Source: CAZCFB01 sp964511535 (GTDB lineage: Bacteria; Myxococcota_A; Polyangia; GCA-2747355; CAZCFB01). From it: a DNA stretch of 25,876 nucleotides. Shown piece by piece: positions 16,870 through 25,740 of the stretch (position 1 is the first letter of the stretch; every line of letters starts with the position of its first letter). The DNA lies in the NCBI GenBank assembly GCA_964511535.1, contig CAZEFW010000140.1, positions 1-25,876 of the forward strand. Reading direction: 5' to 3'. A program made the position numbers and the translations under genes. Below the pieces are notes generated by a model that saw only the letters and a list, made by a program, of their open reading frames with translations, did no database searches and was not told the origin of the DNA.

Positions 16870-18510
16870 TCAGTTCGGGTTGATCACCCGGATCCGATTC
16901 CCCGACTTCTCCGAGACGTAGATGTAGCCCGCCTTGTCCACCTCGATGCCCTGGGGGTGCTTGAACTCGGCCTTGCTCAGGATGCCGTCGGTCTTGCCGT
17001 AGACGCCGCCGGTCAGGGTGGTGAGCTGGGGGTTGGCCACGCCGATCTCCAGCTTGCGGATGGCGTTGTTCCAGGTATCCGCGATGTACAGCGTCTTGCC
17101 GTCGGGGCTCATGACCATGTCCCCGGCGTTCTTCATCTTGGAGCTGATGGCCTTGCCGGAGTCGAACCCGGGCTGGCCCGTGCCCGCCACGGTGGACACC
17201 TTGCCGCTCATGATGAGCCGCACGGCGTGGTTGCCGTAGTCCGCCACGTATAGCGCGCCGCCCTTGGTGGAGATGACCGAGGTGGGGTTCTGGAACATGG
17301 CCGCCCCCGCCATGGCGCCGGGGGCGTAGCCGTCCTTGCCGACGCCCGCCACCACCAGCCCGGCGAAGTGCTTGGTGTTGGCGCCCTCGACGTAGCGTAT
17401 CTGGTGGTTCTTGGAGTCCACCACCCAGACGCGCTTGCCGCCCTGATCCATGAAGACGCTGGTGGGCCCCGAAAAGAGCGCGCTGTTGTTCACGCCTTCC
17501 TGGTAACCAGCCTTGCCGGTGCCGGACAGGACGCCGACCTGTCCCGTGGCCATATTGATGTGCCGGACGCGGTTGTTGGCGTGGTCCGCCACGTACAGAT
17601 CGCCGTTGGGTGCGATGGTCACGTCCATCGGCTCGTCGAACAGTGCCTTGGTCAGCTTGTCGTTTTTGAAGCCGCCGCTGCTGCCCTTGACATACTCGCC
17701 GGCGAAGGTGGTCACCTCACCATCCTTGATGAAGCGGATCACGTGGTTCTGAGAGTCGGCCACGTACAGGCCGCGCTTGCCGTCGTGAACGATGCCCATG
17801 GGGGCCTTGAACCTCGACTTGCTCCAGCTGCTGTTGATGTAGCCGCCGGCGTTGCCGGAGTCGCCGGCGTGGGTGATGACGCTGCCCTTGGCCGGCGCCA
17901 GGGTTGCGACGCTGTAGGTGGTGTTACAGGACGCCCCGCTGGTGTGAGTCCCGGTGAAGCAGTTGCCGCCGATGAGACACCAGTTCTTCTTGAGCGGGTA
18001 CTCACACCCCCCCGCTTTGGGGTCCTTGCCGGTGCACTTGTTTTCGGTGCAGCCGAGGTTGTCGTCGCACTTGTACACCGTGCCCACGCACTTGAGGCTT
18101 GGTGTGCAGGTGTCGTTCCAGGTGCAGTCGTCGCCGTCGTTGCACGGGGCGCCCTTGTTGGTGCAGCCGGAGGCCTTGTCCGGCGTGGGCGTGACGTCGG
18201 GCACTGGCCCCTTGTCGAGCTTGCCGCCCTTGTCGAGCTTGCCGCCCTTGTCGAGCTTGCCGCCCTTGTCGAGCTTGCCGCCGGTATCCTTCTTGCCGCC
18301 GGTGTCGAGCTTGCCGCCGGTGTCCTTTTTCCCGCCGGTGTCGAGCTTGCCGCCGGTGTCGAGCTTGCCGCCGGTGTCCTTGCCGACCCCCTTGTCGGCG
18401 ACGGTGCCGCCGGTGTCGCACGCGGTGCCGCAGGGCGGCGCCACGGAGTCCAGATCATGGCTGCAGGCCGTCGCGAGGAGGCCCGTGAGGATGAAGGCGA
18501 GTGGTCTCAT
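16870..18510 (-). CDS. Lipoprotein with DTGGKL repeats, cysteine-rich segment and NHL propeller
   Basis: 546 residues. The signal peptide ends in LLATAC, giving a lipidated Cys at residue 16. Residues 45-98 are nine six-residue units of the form D(T/K)GGK(L/K), a charged flexible stalk. A cysteine-rich segment follows (about 115-190; CTNKGAPCNDGDDCTWNDTC, CTENKC, CLIGGNC) resembling that of the lipoprotein at 1342-2796. From about 205 to the end there are six NHL-type repeats, for example GIVHDGKRGLYVADSQNHVI, DVTIAPNGDLYVADHANNRV and LYIADTWNNAIRKL, likely a six-bladed propeller. It is expected at the cell surface or periplasmic face of the outer membrane; the ligand is unknown. It lies 13 bases downstream of the preceding minus-strand gene. 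No strong ribosome site precedes its ATG. Confidence 0.9.
   Translation of the reverse strand: MRPLAFILTGLLATACSHDLDSVAPPCGTACDTGGTVADKGVGKDTGGKLDTGGKLDTGGKKDTGGKLDTGGKKDTGGKLDKGGKLDKGGKLDKGGKLDKGPVPDVTPTPDKASGCTNKGAPCNDGDDCTWNDTCTPSLKCVGTVYKCDDNLGCTENKCTGKDPKAGGCEYPLKKNWCLIGGNCFTGTHTSGASCNTTYSVATLAPAKGSVITHAGDSGNAGGYINSSWSKSRFKAPMGIVHDGKRGLYVADSQNHVIRFIKDGEVTTFAGEYVKGSSGGFKNDKLTKALFDEPMDVTIAPNGDLYVADHANNRVRHINMATGQVGVLSGTGKAGYQEGVNNSALFSGPTSVFMDQGGKRVWVVDSKNHQIRYVEGANTKHFAGLVVAGVGKDGYAPGAMAGAAMFQNPTSVISTKGGALYVADYGNHAVRLIMSGKVSTVAGTGQPGFDSGKAISSKMKNAGDMVMSPDGKTLYIADTWNNAIRKLEIGVANPQLTTLTGGVYGKTDGILSKAEFKHPQGIEVDKAGYIYVSEKSGNRIRVINPN
18217..18378 (-). repeat. 18-base tandem repeat in the lipoprotein gene
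   Basis: Nine units of 18 bases (plus-strand form cttgtcgagcttgccgcc and variants), plus a partial tenth. Units differ mainly at the Thr/Lys and Leu/Lys codons, with the DKGGKL type clustered at one end. That arrangement suggests unit-by-unit duplication with homogenisation. The period is a multiple of three, so copy-number change keeps the frame. Confidence 0.9.
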
Positions 18511-18523
18511 GGAGTGATCCGGG

Positions 18524-21307
18524 TTACTGGATGCTCAGGGTGTAGCTGCCGCTGTTGCCCGCCGTCTCCGCGTCGATGGCGAAGTAGTAGGTGCCGGTGA
18601 CGGGCGGGCTGAAGGTGATGGTCTCGGTCTTACCGAGGCCACTGACCGCCGAGGCAGCCAGGCAGCTGGTGATCGGGTCCTTGCAGTTGCCGAACAGGTA
18701 GAGCACCGCGTCGTAGGCGGTGGGCTTCAGGGTGGCCGTGTACTTCTGCCCCTTGTTGAGCTGCACCGACACGAAGCTGTCCGGGCCCTTGGTGGCCACA
18801 CCGGCGCAGCCGCTCTTGGGCAGCGCGACCGAGTCGGCCTCGGTGGTGGTGGTGCCGCTCACGGTGGCCACCCCGCCCTTGAAGGAGATGGGCGTGACCG
18901 ACTTGCACACCGACGGCGTCTTCTCCACCGAGAGGGTGAACTCGCCCGTGTCCTGCTTGTTCTTGCCGTCCACGCCGATGTAGTAGACCTGCGTGGCCAG
19001 CGGGGTGAAGACCAGCTCCTCGGCGGCGCTCACCGACTTATCAGAGCCCACGAAGCAGGTTGAGCTGCCGGTGCAGGTGTTCATCAGGTAAACCACCTCG
19101 TCGAACCCGGTGCCGTCCACCTTGATCTTGTAGCTCACCTGGGCGTCCAGCTTGATCTTGTAGAAGATGTCCGGGCCCGCCGAGGTGGCCTTGGTGCAGC
19201 CCGTCGAGGGCAGCGAGACGATGTTGGACGCGCCGTAGGTGGCGCCCGTCTTGGTGAACGCCCCGCCGGTTGCCGGGATCTGAATCCCCTCGGCGCTGGC
19301 GCAGGTGTCGTTGAGCACGGCGGGCAGCTCCTTGACCGTCAGGGTGAACGGGCCGTAGGAGGTCTTGGCGGCCGAGTCCACGGCGATGGTCCAGGTGCCG
19401 CTGGAGGTGGGCGCGAGCACAAGCGACTCGGACTGACCGCCGTACAGGTTGTCCACCGCCCTGCCCTTGCACGCCGAGTTGATGGCCACCGCGCTGCAGC
19501 TGGTGGTGGCCGGGAAGGCGTAGATCGCCGGGTCGAAGGCCGCCGCAGGGGTCACCTTGGCCAGGTACTTCTTTCCGCCGGTGAGCAGCACCTTGTAGTA
19601 CAGCTGGGCGCCGGTGAAGGTCACCTGCCCGCCGCAGGTGATGACGCCGAACTCGTCGGTGGCGCCCGCGGTGTTGCCTGGTGAGGTGGCGGTGGTGCCG
19701 CTCCAGGCCAGGGTGGTCGCCTTGGAGCATGCGGTGTTGGTCGGCTTGGTGTGGGCCTGCACACCCAGGATGAACGAGCCCTGAGAGAATGTGGCCCCCG
19801 GCGCGTATCGGCTGCCGACGCCGATCAGGTAGGTGCCCGTCACCTTGGGCGTGAACAGGATCTTCTCAGGCATGCCCGCCGACGCCGCGTCGGCCCCGGA
19901 CAGGCAGCTCGAGCCGGTGGCCGAGCAGGTGCTCGAGATGTACACCGCGCCGTCGAGGGTGGCCGACGGGTACAGGGTGATCAGGTACGGCTGGTTGGCC
20001 GTCAGGGAGAGCGAGTAGAACAGGTCGGAGCCCTTGAGCGCGGACTTGGTGCAGCCGGTGCTCGGGATGGTCACCGCGTTGGAGCCGAAGGTGTTGTCCC
20101 CGGTGGCGGTGGCCACGCCGCCGGTGAAGCCCACCACCTCGGGGGTGGAGCAGGTGTTGTTCTTGGGCGTCACCAACTCGATCTCCAGGTCGAAGCCGCC
20201 CGACTGGCCGGCCGTGGCGCTGTCCACGGCGATGACGTAGTCCTCGCCGCTCTTGGGCTTGAACGTGAGCGAGGAGGTGGAGCCCGCCGAGACCGGCCCG
20301 AGCACGGCGCCCGACTTCAGCTTGCCGCTGCAGGCGAGCTCGATGTTGGCCGGCACGCCGCAGTAGGCCGCGGGGAACACATAGACCAGCGCGTCGAACT
20401 TGGGGCTGACGGTGATGGTGTAGGCGGAGCCGGTGGCCATGGAGACCTTGTAGTAGGTCTGGGGGCCGCCCATTGTGGCGCTCTTGCCGCAGGTGAGCGT
20501 CGCGCCGGCGTCGTCCACCGAGTCCTTGGAGGTGTCGCCCTTGACCTTGGCCTTGGCAGCAGCCACGGTCACGGCGACGGCGCCCTTGCACATGCTCTCG
20601 GCCTTGGGGGTGAACTCCGTGATGTCCAGCTTGAACGGGCCCTTGGCCGTGGGCGAGAACGAGTCCACCGCCACGGTGAGCGAGCCCGTGGCCTCGGCAG
20701 CGAAGACCAGCGTCTCCTTGCTGCCCTTGGCGCCCTCGTCCGCCAGGTTGGTCTTGCACTTGTTGGAGACCACGGTGCCGGTGCAGGTCGGGTCGTCGAA
20801 GGAGTACAGCGCGCCGTCCCAACCGGTGGGGGTCATCTCGAGGCGGTACCCCTTGTCCTTGGTCACTGGCAGGGAGTAGTACACCTGCGGGCCGTCGTAG
20901 TCGTAGCTGGTCCCGCAGGAGATCGCCTTGGCGAACTCGTTGAGGGAGGTGGCGGTGGTGTCGCTGTAGCTGGCCTTGCCCGCAGAAAGCGTCACCTTGG
21001 TGGCGCCCTTGCAGGTGCCGTTGGCCGGCGCCACGGTCATGTCGGGCACCCGCGGGATCAGGTCGGCGCCTGCCTCCAGCAGCAGCTGGTCCACGGTCAG
21101 GTCTGGCGGCGTCTGATCTGGCTTTGGCGCGTCCACGGTTGTGTCCGGAACCGTCTTGTCGGCCACGGCCTTGTCCGCGCCGATGTCAGCGCCTTGCCCG
21201 TCGCTGCCCGCGTCGGCCGGGCGGCTGTCAGCCGGGGTTGAGGTGCCGTCGTCGGAGCAACCGAGCGCCAGCGCGGCGGTGAGGGCAAGGATGCAGATGG
21301 TCCGCAT
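18524..21307 (-). CDS. Large lipoprotein with six repeated PPC-like domains
   Basis: 927 residues from ATG 21305-21307, supported by GAGAGGA six bases upstream (plus-strand 21314-21320) and an immediate signal peptide. In-frame starts further upstream lack this. The lipobox ALALGC gives Cys 17. An Asp/Thr/Pro linker runs to about residue 95. Six similar domains of about 135 residues follow. Each opens with a Cys-containing phrase (TCKGATKVTLS, MCKGAVAVTVA, TCSTPEVVGF, ACSKATTLAW, TCASAEGIQI, VCKSVTPISF), has a central GPxxYY/GPDxFY phrase, and ends in a strand such as GPFKLDITEF or GSYTLSIQ. The fold resembles bacterial pre-peptidase C-terminal (PPC) domains, which often assist secretion or binding. 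No enzyme domain is present. It is probably a surface adhesin or scaffold, co-transcribed with its neighbours. Confidence 0.88.
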   Translation of the reverse strand: MRTICILALTAALALGCSDDGTSTPADSRPADAGSDGQGADIGADKAVADKTVPDTTVDAPKPDQTPPDLTVDQLLLEAGADLIPRVPDMTVAPANGTCKGATKVTLSAGKASYSDTTATSLNEFAKAISCGTSYDYDGPQVYYSLPVTKDKGYRLEMTPTGWDGALYSFDDPTCTGTVVSNKCKTNLADEGAKGSKETLVFAAEATGSLTVAVDSFSPTAKGPFKLDITEFTPKAESMCKGAVAVTVAAAKAKVKGDTSKDSVDDAGATLTCGKSATMGGPQTYYKVSMATGSAYTITVSPKFDALVYVFPAAYCGVPANIELACSGKLKSGAVLGPVSAGSTSSLTFKPKSGEDYVIAVDSATAGQSGGFDLEIELVTPKNNTCSTPEVVGFTGGVATATGDNTFGSNAVTIPSTGCTKSALKGSDLFYSLSLTANQPYLITLYPSATLDGAVYISSTCSATGSSCLSGADAASAGMPEKILFTPKVTGTYLIGVGSRYAPGATFSQGSFILGVQAHTKPTNTACSKATTLAWSGTTATSPGNTAGATDEFGVITCGGQVTFTGAQLYYKVLLTGGKKYLAKVTPAAAFDPAIYAFPATTSCSAVAINSACKGRAVDNLYGGQSESLVLAPTSSGTWTIAVDSAAKTSYGPFTLTVKELPAVLNDTCASAEGIQIPATGGAFTKTGATYGASNIVSLPSTGCTKATSAGPDIFYKIKLDAQVSYKIKVDGTGFDEVVYLMNTCTGSSTCFVGSDKSVSAAEELVFTPLATQVYYIGVDGKNKQDTGEFTLSVEKTPSVCKSVTPISFKGGVATVSGTTTTEADSVALPKSGCAGVATKGPDSFVSVQLNKGQKYTATLKPTAYDAVLYLFGNCKDPITSCLAASAVSGLGKTETITFSPPVTGTYYFAIDAETAGNSGSYTLSIQ

Positions 21308-21345
21308 GAGAAGTCCTCTCTCCATGGTCTGGTTCTCCAAAGCGC

Positions 21346-23796
21346 TTAGCGGCGACGCCGCAGGAAGAGGGCCAGCGCCAACAGCAGCATCAGGCCAGCG
21401 GGCGCAGCCGGTGCATCACCAGAGGCGCGGCAGTTGCAGCCGGTCTCGTCGCCGCCGCCGGTGCCGCCGCCGTCAGCCGAGCCGCTGCCGCCGGTGTCGC
21501 CGCCGGCGCCGCCGGTGTCCTGGTTGGACGAGCCGCCGTTGTCTGGAACGCCGGCGTCAGGCGGAGACGCGTCGGGCGGGCCGAGGTCCGGGTTCGGGTT
21601 GGCCGCGGTCTTGAACTCGTTGATGTTGCTGTACGGCCCCTGCAGCCCGAGGCTGTCCTTGGCGTAGGCCCGCACATAGTAGGTCTGCCCCCAGTTGAGC
21701 CACTTGGGCAGCTTGTAGGAGGTGGACAGGCCCTTGGTGTTCACCGGCACGCCGCCAGGGCTTGTGAAGGTGTTCTTGGTGAAGCCGATGTCGTCGGCGA
21801 TCTGGAAGAAGATCATCAGCGTGCCGAACTCGTCCGGGTCGGTGGGGTTCTTGGCCGACAGCACCGGGTTCTGCATCAGCACCGTGCTCTTGTCCGCCGG
21901 CTTCTCCATCAGCGGCGCGGTGGGCGCGTCGTTTGCGGTGTCCACGAAGAACGCCGAGAAGGAGCTCCAGGGGCTGTAGTTGGAGGAGGTCTGCCCGTCG
22001 TCCGCCCGGGCACGCCAGAAGAACCACGAGTTCTCCTTCAGGGTGGTCAGGGTCAGGGAGGTCTTTCCGCCGGTGGCCTCGGCCACGGTCTTGACCTGGA
22101 TCGGCTTGCCGACCCAGCTGCCCTGGTAGACCTCGAACTCGTACTTGAGCAGGTCACCGTCCACGTCGGTGGAGTTCTTCACCTCCAGGGTGGGGGTGTT
22201 CTTGGTCTCGATGGCCTTGTGCAGCGGGGCCAGGGGGACCGGGGTGGTGGGCGGGTTGTTCACGCCGATGACGGTGATGACGAAGGAGACCTCCATGATG
22301 TACTCCTTGTCCTTCACCTGCAGCTTAAGCTCGTAGGGCGACTTCTTGGCCGCGGTCTGGCTCACCTCCCAGCCGAAGTTCACCGAGCCAGAGCCGCCGG
22401 CGAAGGTGGTGCCCGCCGGCGAGATGGCCTTGCCAGTGACGTCCGTGAAGGTGGTGCCGGGGACCGTGGCGCCGCCCGAGTCCACGTGAGACAGGATGGC
22501 GCTCAGGGTGTCCTTGTCAGGATCGGTGAAGGTGGCGGTGAAGGCCACCTTCTCGCCGTCCTTGACCGAGACGTAGTTGGCGGTCGCGGGGTTGGTCGCG
22601 CCCTCGTACTTCTTCCCAGCCATGGTCACCGTCAGCTTCGGCTGCCGGTTGCCCATCTTGATGGTCAAGGTGTAGCGCCCGGCAGAGCCCTGGCTGGTGC
22701 CGTTGTACTTGGTGTCGCCGAAGGTGGTGACCATGGCGCAGTAGCGCCCCCCGGTGCTGAGCAGGCCGGTGTCGACCTTGGCGCCGTAGGGCGTGGTGCC
22801 CGAGTCGTCGTCCTCCTTGACCTTCACCGGCGGGCTGGTCTTGGACGGCACGTGGTACAGCACCAGGTACGGGTCGACCCACGGGTGAGGCAGCGTCTTG
22901 CCATCCACGGAGACGGTGGCGTTGGCCTCGGCCACGAAGCGGTCATTCTTCAGCGCGTCGAAGCAGGTCCAGTCGGTGTCCCCCTTGCTGCGCGGCGCGA
23001 TGATAGCCCCGGAGGAGGTGTAGGTGCCGGGAGGCGACTGGTGGAACACGTTGCTGTTGATGAACGCCCCGGTGTCCAGGGGCTTGTTGTTCGGCTCGTT
23101 CTTGTCGGTGCCCATCTTCTTGAGGGTCACGGTGGAGAGGCTCAGGTTGGAGCTCGACTTGACGGTGTAGGGGCCCTTGGCGACGTAGGTCTCGTAGTCG
23201 CCGTTGGGCGCGTGGAGGTAGACCCGGTAGCTGCCCGCCTTGAGGCCGCGGAAGTAGACCTTGCCGGGGTGGTAGCCGCCCTGGGACAGGTCCATATGCC
23301 CGTTCTTCGGCTCGGTGCGGTTCTCCGCGCGGCCGAAGATGCCGGACGCCGCCTTGGTGGTCTTGACGTTGGCGGTGATCCCGCCGCCCGCCTCGAGGGT
23401 GATGTCGTAACCCTTGAGGCTGCTGCCGGACTTGACGGCGATGGCGTCGGCGTGGTCGCCCACGTACCCGCTGCCCGTGGGCTGGGCCACGTCGTACCAG
23501 CGGTCGGCGTAGTACCCCTTGGTGCCCTTGGGCATGCGCGCGTCCAGCTTGTACGAACCGGGCGTCAGGCCCGTGAACGAGTACGCACCCCCGCTGTTGG
23601 TCTTGGTGACCTTGGACACCTTCCAGTTCTTGTTGCCCTTGGTCAGCGCCCAGACGCGCACCTCGATGCCGCTGATCGCCACCTTCTTGGTGTTTCGAAT
23701 GGTGCCCGACAACGCCCCGGTCTGGCCCGCCGCGATGGCGGGGAGGTTCAACAAAATCCCCACGATGATGGGGGCCAGAACTGACTTCCTGAGCAT
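21346..23796 (-). CDS. Secreted multidomain protein with MYXO-CTERM-type C-terminal tag
   Basis: 816 residues from ATG 23794-23796, preceded by a perfect AGGAGG four bases upstream (plus-strand 23801-23806) and starting a signal peptide (MLRKSVLAPIIVGILLNLPA). Domains in order: a carboxypeptidase-regulatory-like sandwich (about 26-145; GALSGTIRNTKKVAISGIEV), a second similar module, a PPC-like module opening with DKNEPNNKPLDTGAF (about 235-380), and Ig/fibronectin-like modules with NNPPTTPVPLAP, TDVDGDLLKYEFEVYQG and FFWRARADDGQTSS. A Gly/Ser/Asp-rich linker then leads to GCNCRASG, a hydrophobic helix and RRRR at the end. That tag marks proteins for processing and surface anchoring in Myxococcota. 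No catalytic site is seen. It is the first gene of a three-gene surface-protein run. Confidence 0.9.
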   Translation of the reverse strand: MLRKSVLAPIIVGILLNLPAIAAGQTGALSGTIRNTKKVAISGIEVRVWALTKGNKNWKVSKVTKTNSGGAYSFTGLTPGSYKLDARMPKGTKGYYADRWYDVAQPTGSGYVGDHADAIAVKSGSSLKGYDITLEAGGGITANVKTTKAASGIFGRAENRTEPKNGHMDLSQGGYHPGKVYFRGLKAGSYRVYLHAPNGDYETYVAKGPYTVKSSSNLSLSTVTLKKMGTDKNEPNNKPLDTGAFINSNVFHQSPPGTYTSSGAIIAPRSKGDTDWTCFDALKNDRFVAEANATVSVDGKTLPHPWVDPYLVLYHVPSKTSPPVKVKEDDDSGTTPYGAKVDTGLLSTGGRYCAMVTTFGDTKYNGTSQGSAGRYTLTIKMGNRQPKLTVTMAGKKYEGATNPATANYVSVKDGEKVAFTATFTDPDKDTLSAILSHVDSGGATVPGTTFTDVTGKAISPAGTTFAGGSGSVNFGWEVSQTAAKKSPYELKLQVKDKEYIMEVSFVITVIGVNNPPTTPVPLAPLHKAIETKNTPTLEVKNSTDVDGDLLKYEFEVYQGSWVGKPIQVKTVAEATGGKTSLTLTTLKENSWFFWRARADDGQTSSNYSPWSSFSAFFVDTANDAPTAPLMEKPADKSTVLMQNPVLSAKNPTDPDEFGTLMIFFQIADDIGFTKNTFTSPGGVPVNTKGLSTSYKLPKWLNWGQTYYVRAYAKDSLGLQGPYSNINEFKTAANPNPDLGPPDASPPDAGVPDNGGSSNQDTGGAGGDTGGSGSADGGGTGGGDETGCNCRASGDAPAAPAGLMLLLALALFLRRRR

Positions 23797-23960
23797 GATG
23801 CCTCCTGCCCTTTGACTGGCCCCGCCAGGGGACCGGAGATGGATCTTCCACATGAAACGAGGGTACCTTAATTCCCTGATCTTTGCAGTGGTATAGCGGG
23901 GCCCCGCCCCTGGCCCCGGAGGCCCGCTGCCTGGTATGGTGGTGGGACGATTCTCCCGCC
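23797..23960. promoter_or_regulatory. Divergent intergenic region
   Basis: This 164-base gap separates the start of the minus-strand surface operon from the plus-strand barrel gene. It holds the AGGAGG for the former. On the plus strand there is a weak pair TTAATT (23868-23873) and TATAGC (23892-23897) at 18-base spacing. A perfect 12-base palindrome GCGGGGCCCCGC lies at 23896-23907, overlapping the end of that -10. A stem with one bulge (23819-23835) lies in the leader of the minus-strand gene. No convincing minus-strand promoter was found by eye. Confidence 0.4.
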
Positions 23961-24899
23961 ATGACGCGCCGCCCCCCAGCTCCATTTGCTCCCGCACTGG
24001 CCCTGGTCATCGCCCTCTGGAGCGGCGCGGCCCCGGCGATGACCACGGTGGGGGGCGAGCACCAGCACAAGATCCACTACCGGAACCTGACGGCCTTGCA
24101 GTGGAATCCGCTCGGGATCCAGTCGGATCTCGTGCTCGGCTACCGCTACCGGCTGTTTCGCAGCCCCAGCCTGGCCCTGCGGGACAACTTCATCGGGCCG
24201 GCGTTCATCTTCCGGCTCAACCCGGCGTTTCTGCGCATCGGCGTGGCGCTGGAGGTGCAGCCCCTGACCGTGCTCACCCTGCGAGCGTCCTACGAGCACC
24301 GGGCCTACTTCGGCTCGGTGGGCATGATGCAGTCCTTCTCGGACCCGGGCGCCGAGCACCACGACCTGGAGATGCGCCAGCGAGGGCAGGAGGACGAGAA
24401 CTACACCGGCACCGGCCACCAGTTCATCCTGCAGGCGGTGCTCAAGGGCAAGCTGGGCCCCATCGCGTTCCTCAACGACTTCGCCTATCACCACTTCGAG
24501 ATGAATCTGCGCGGGGACGACCGCGTCTTCTACGTGTCCCTGTTCGACACCCTGGCGCCGGGGTCGGGCGGGGTGCTGATAAACAGCGCCCACCTGTTTT
24601 ACGCCACGAAGGTGGGCTGGCTATTCGGCGTCAGGTACACCGTGACCGAGGCTCTCTACAGTGACGAGGACATGACCGCAGGGGGGCTGTCCGAAAACCC
24701 GAACACGCCGGCCCACCGCATCGGGCCGATGATCTGCTACATGTTCCGCGACCGGGGAAAAGACCTGAGGAGCCCGACGCTGATCTTCTTCCTCAACTGG
24801 TGGATCAAGCACCGGTACCGCGCGGGGCAGCAGGTGCCCCAGGCGGTTCCCTACGGCGTGCTTGCGTTTCAGTTCACCGGCGACCTGTGGACCAAGTGA
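23961..24899 (+). CDS. Probable outer-membrane beta-barrel protein
   Basis: 312 residues from ATG 23961, where a signal peptide begins (MTRRPPAPFAPALALVIALW, cleavage near APA-M). A start at 23883 is in frame but adds unlikely residues. The mature part consists of alternating hydrophobic strands with aromatic girdles (SDLVLGYRYRLF, FRLNPAFLRIGVALEVQP, HLFYATKVGWLFGVRYTVTE), and no helix, which fits a small barrel of about ten to twelve strands. It ends in GVLAFQFTGDLWTK, not in the usual terminal Phe. I do not recognise a named family. No strong ribosome site is visible. The SRPBCC-like gene starts 14 bases after its stop, so the two are probably co-transcribed. Confidence 0.8.
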   Translation: MTRRPPAPFAPALALVIALWSGAAPAMTTVGGEHQHKIHYRNLTALQWNPLGIQSDLVLGYRYRLFRSPSLALRDNFIGPAFIFRLNPAFLRIGVALEVQPLTVLTLRASYEHRAYFGSVGMMQSFSDPGAEHHDLEMRQRGQEDENYTGTGHQFILQAVLKGKLGPIAFLNDFAYHHFEMNLRGDDRVFYVSLFDTLAPGSGGVLINSAHLFYATKVGWLFGVRYTVTEALYSDEDMTAGGLSENPNTPAHRIGPMICYMFRDRGKDLRSPTLIFFLNWWIKHRYRAGQQVPQAVPYGVLAFQFTGDLWTK

Positions 24900-24913
24900 A
24901 GGAGCGACGACTG

Positions 24914-25555
24914 ATGAAGACCGCCAAAACCCTGGCCATGGCACCTGCGCTGGCCCTTGCCCTGCCCTTGATCTTGACCCTGGCGCCCTGCCCCGCCTCC
25001 GCCCAGGCGCGCCAGCCGAAGAGCGAGTTCGAGCGCCGCCTGGCCAAGGGGAAAATCTTCGTCAACGCAAAGCGGGTGCGCGGCTTCGAGCAGCCCATGG
25101 GCGTGCTGCGGGCCGTCATCGAGGCGCCGCCAGAGGTGGTCTGGCCGCTGGTGGGTGACTGCGCTCGCTACAAAAAAACCATGGTCAGCGTGCTGGAGTC
25201 GACCAAGAAGATGCTCGGCAAGGGCAAGATGCACTGCCGGGTCAAGATCGACATGCCGTTCCCCTACTCCGACATCGCGTCCACCACCCTGAGCATCGTC
25301 AAAGAGGACAGGGAGAAGGGCCGCTACTCCCGCTCCTGGAAGATGGTCAAGACCAAGCCCACCGACTACAAAGTCAACTTCGGCAGCTGGAAAGTCTCCC
25401 GCTTCCTCGACGATCCCAAACGCACCCTCGTTGTCTACCGCGCCATGGGCGTGCCCAAGGCCTGGGTCCCGGACTGGGTGCTGGAGATGGCCAGGGACAA
25501 GAGCCTGCCCAAGATGATCCGGAAGGTGCGCAAGCTGGCCGGAGCGAAGAAGTAG
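24914..25555 (+). CDS. Exported START/SRPBCC-like protein
   Basis: 213 residues from ATG 24914, with GGAG nine bases upstream (24901-24904) and an immediate signal peptide ending ASA-Q (about residue 31). The mature domain has the SRPBCC/START pattern: MGVLRAVIEAPPEVVWPLVG (strand plus first helix), CARYKKTMVSVLES, a run of strands (KMHCRVKIDMPFPYSD, TTLSIVKEDREKGRYSRSW), and a long amphipathic C-terminal helix (PKMIRKVRKLAGAKK). The family makes a hydrophobic cavity for lipids, sterols or polyketides. A periplasmic location is less common than cytoplasmic. Paired with a barrel gene, it could shuttle a lipid-like ligand, but the ligand is unknown. It is followed at once by a strong hairpin. 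Confidence 0.85.
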   Translation: MKTAKTLAMAPALALALPLILTLAPCPASAQARQPKSEFERRLAKGKIFVNAKRVRGFEQPMGVLRAVIEAPPEVVWPLVGDCARYKKTMVSVLESTKKMLGKGKMHCRVKIDMPFPYSDIASTTLSIVKEDREKGRYSRSWKMVKTKPTDYKVNFGSWKVSRFLDDPKRTLVVYRAMGVPKAWVPDWVLEMARDKSLPKMIRKVRKLAGAKK

Positions 25556-25574
25556 CGGCGGCGTCCCGCCGCCG
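25556..25574 (+). terminator. GC hairpin immediately after the SRPBCC-like gene
   Basis: CGGCGGCG-TCC-CGCCGCCG forms a perfect 8-base-pair stem with a three-base loop, directly after the TAG stop. There is no T-run; A-rich sequence follows instead. It is best read as a terminator-like or mRNA-stabilising hairpin. Confidence 0.5.
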
Positions 25575-25606
25575 AATGACAAAACGACGAAACGACGCAC
25601 CCACCG

Positions 25607-25687
25607 GGCCTGTTGGGCTTGTGTGCGGGCGCGTAGCGGCCGCGCACAAACCAACAGCGAGCGGGCACGGCGGAACGAACCAGCACC
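25607..25687. repeat. Structured repeat, copy 1 (81 bases)
   Basis: First of two direct copies 134 bases apart, starting ggcctgttggg and ending gaaccagcacc. It folds as TGTTGG (25611-25616) with CCAACA (25651-25656), TTGTG (25619-25623) with CACAA (25645-25649), and TGCGG (25624-25628) with CCGCG (25640-25644, first pair T-G). The apical loop contains CGCGTAGCG, which can pair three more bases around GTA. The rest of the copy, 25657-25687, is an unpaired flank that is also repeated. It has no open frame with coding character. Confidence 0.85.
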
Positions 25688-25740
25688 AACCGGCCCCGAC
25701 CCAAGATCAAACCCACAAACAAACAAAGAAACCGCCGCCC

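Noticed and set aside
18217..18378. CRISPR-like short repeats
   Set aside because: The units are directly adjacent with no unique spacers, and they are in frame in a gene.
19751..23784. Plus-strand open frames opposite the surface-protein genes
   Set aside because: They mirror the repeats of the real genes and have no signal peptide, domain or ribosome site.
23797..23997. 67-residue N-terminal extension of the MYXO-CTERM protein
   Set aside because: ATG 23796 has AGGAGG at good spacing and begins the signal peptide. The extension is Gly/Pro-rich and crosses the divergent promoter region.
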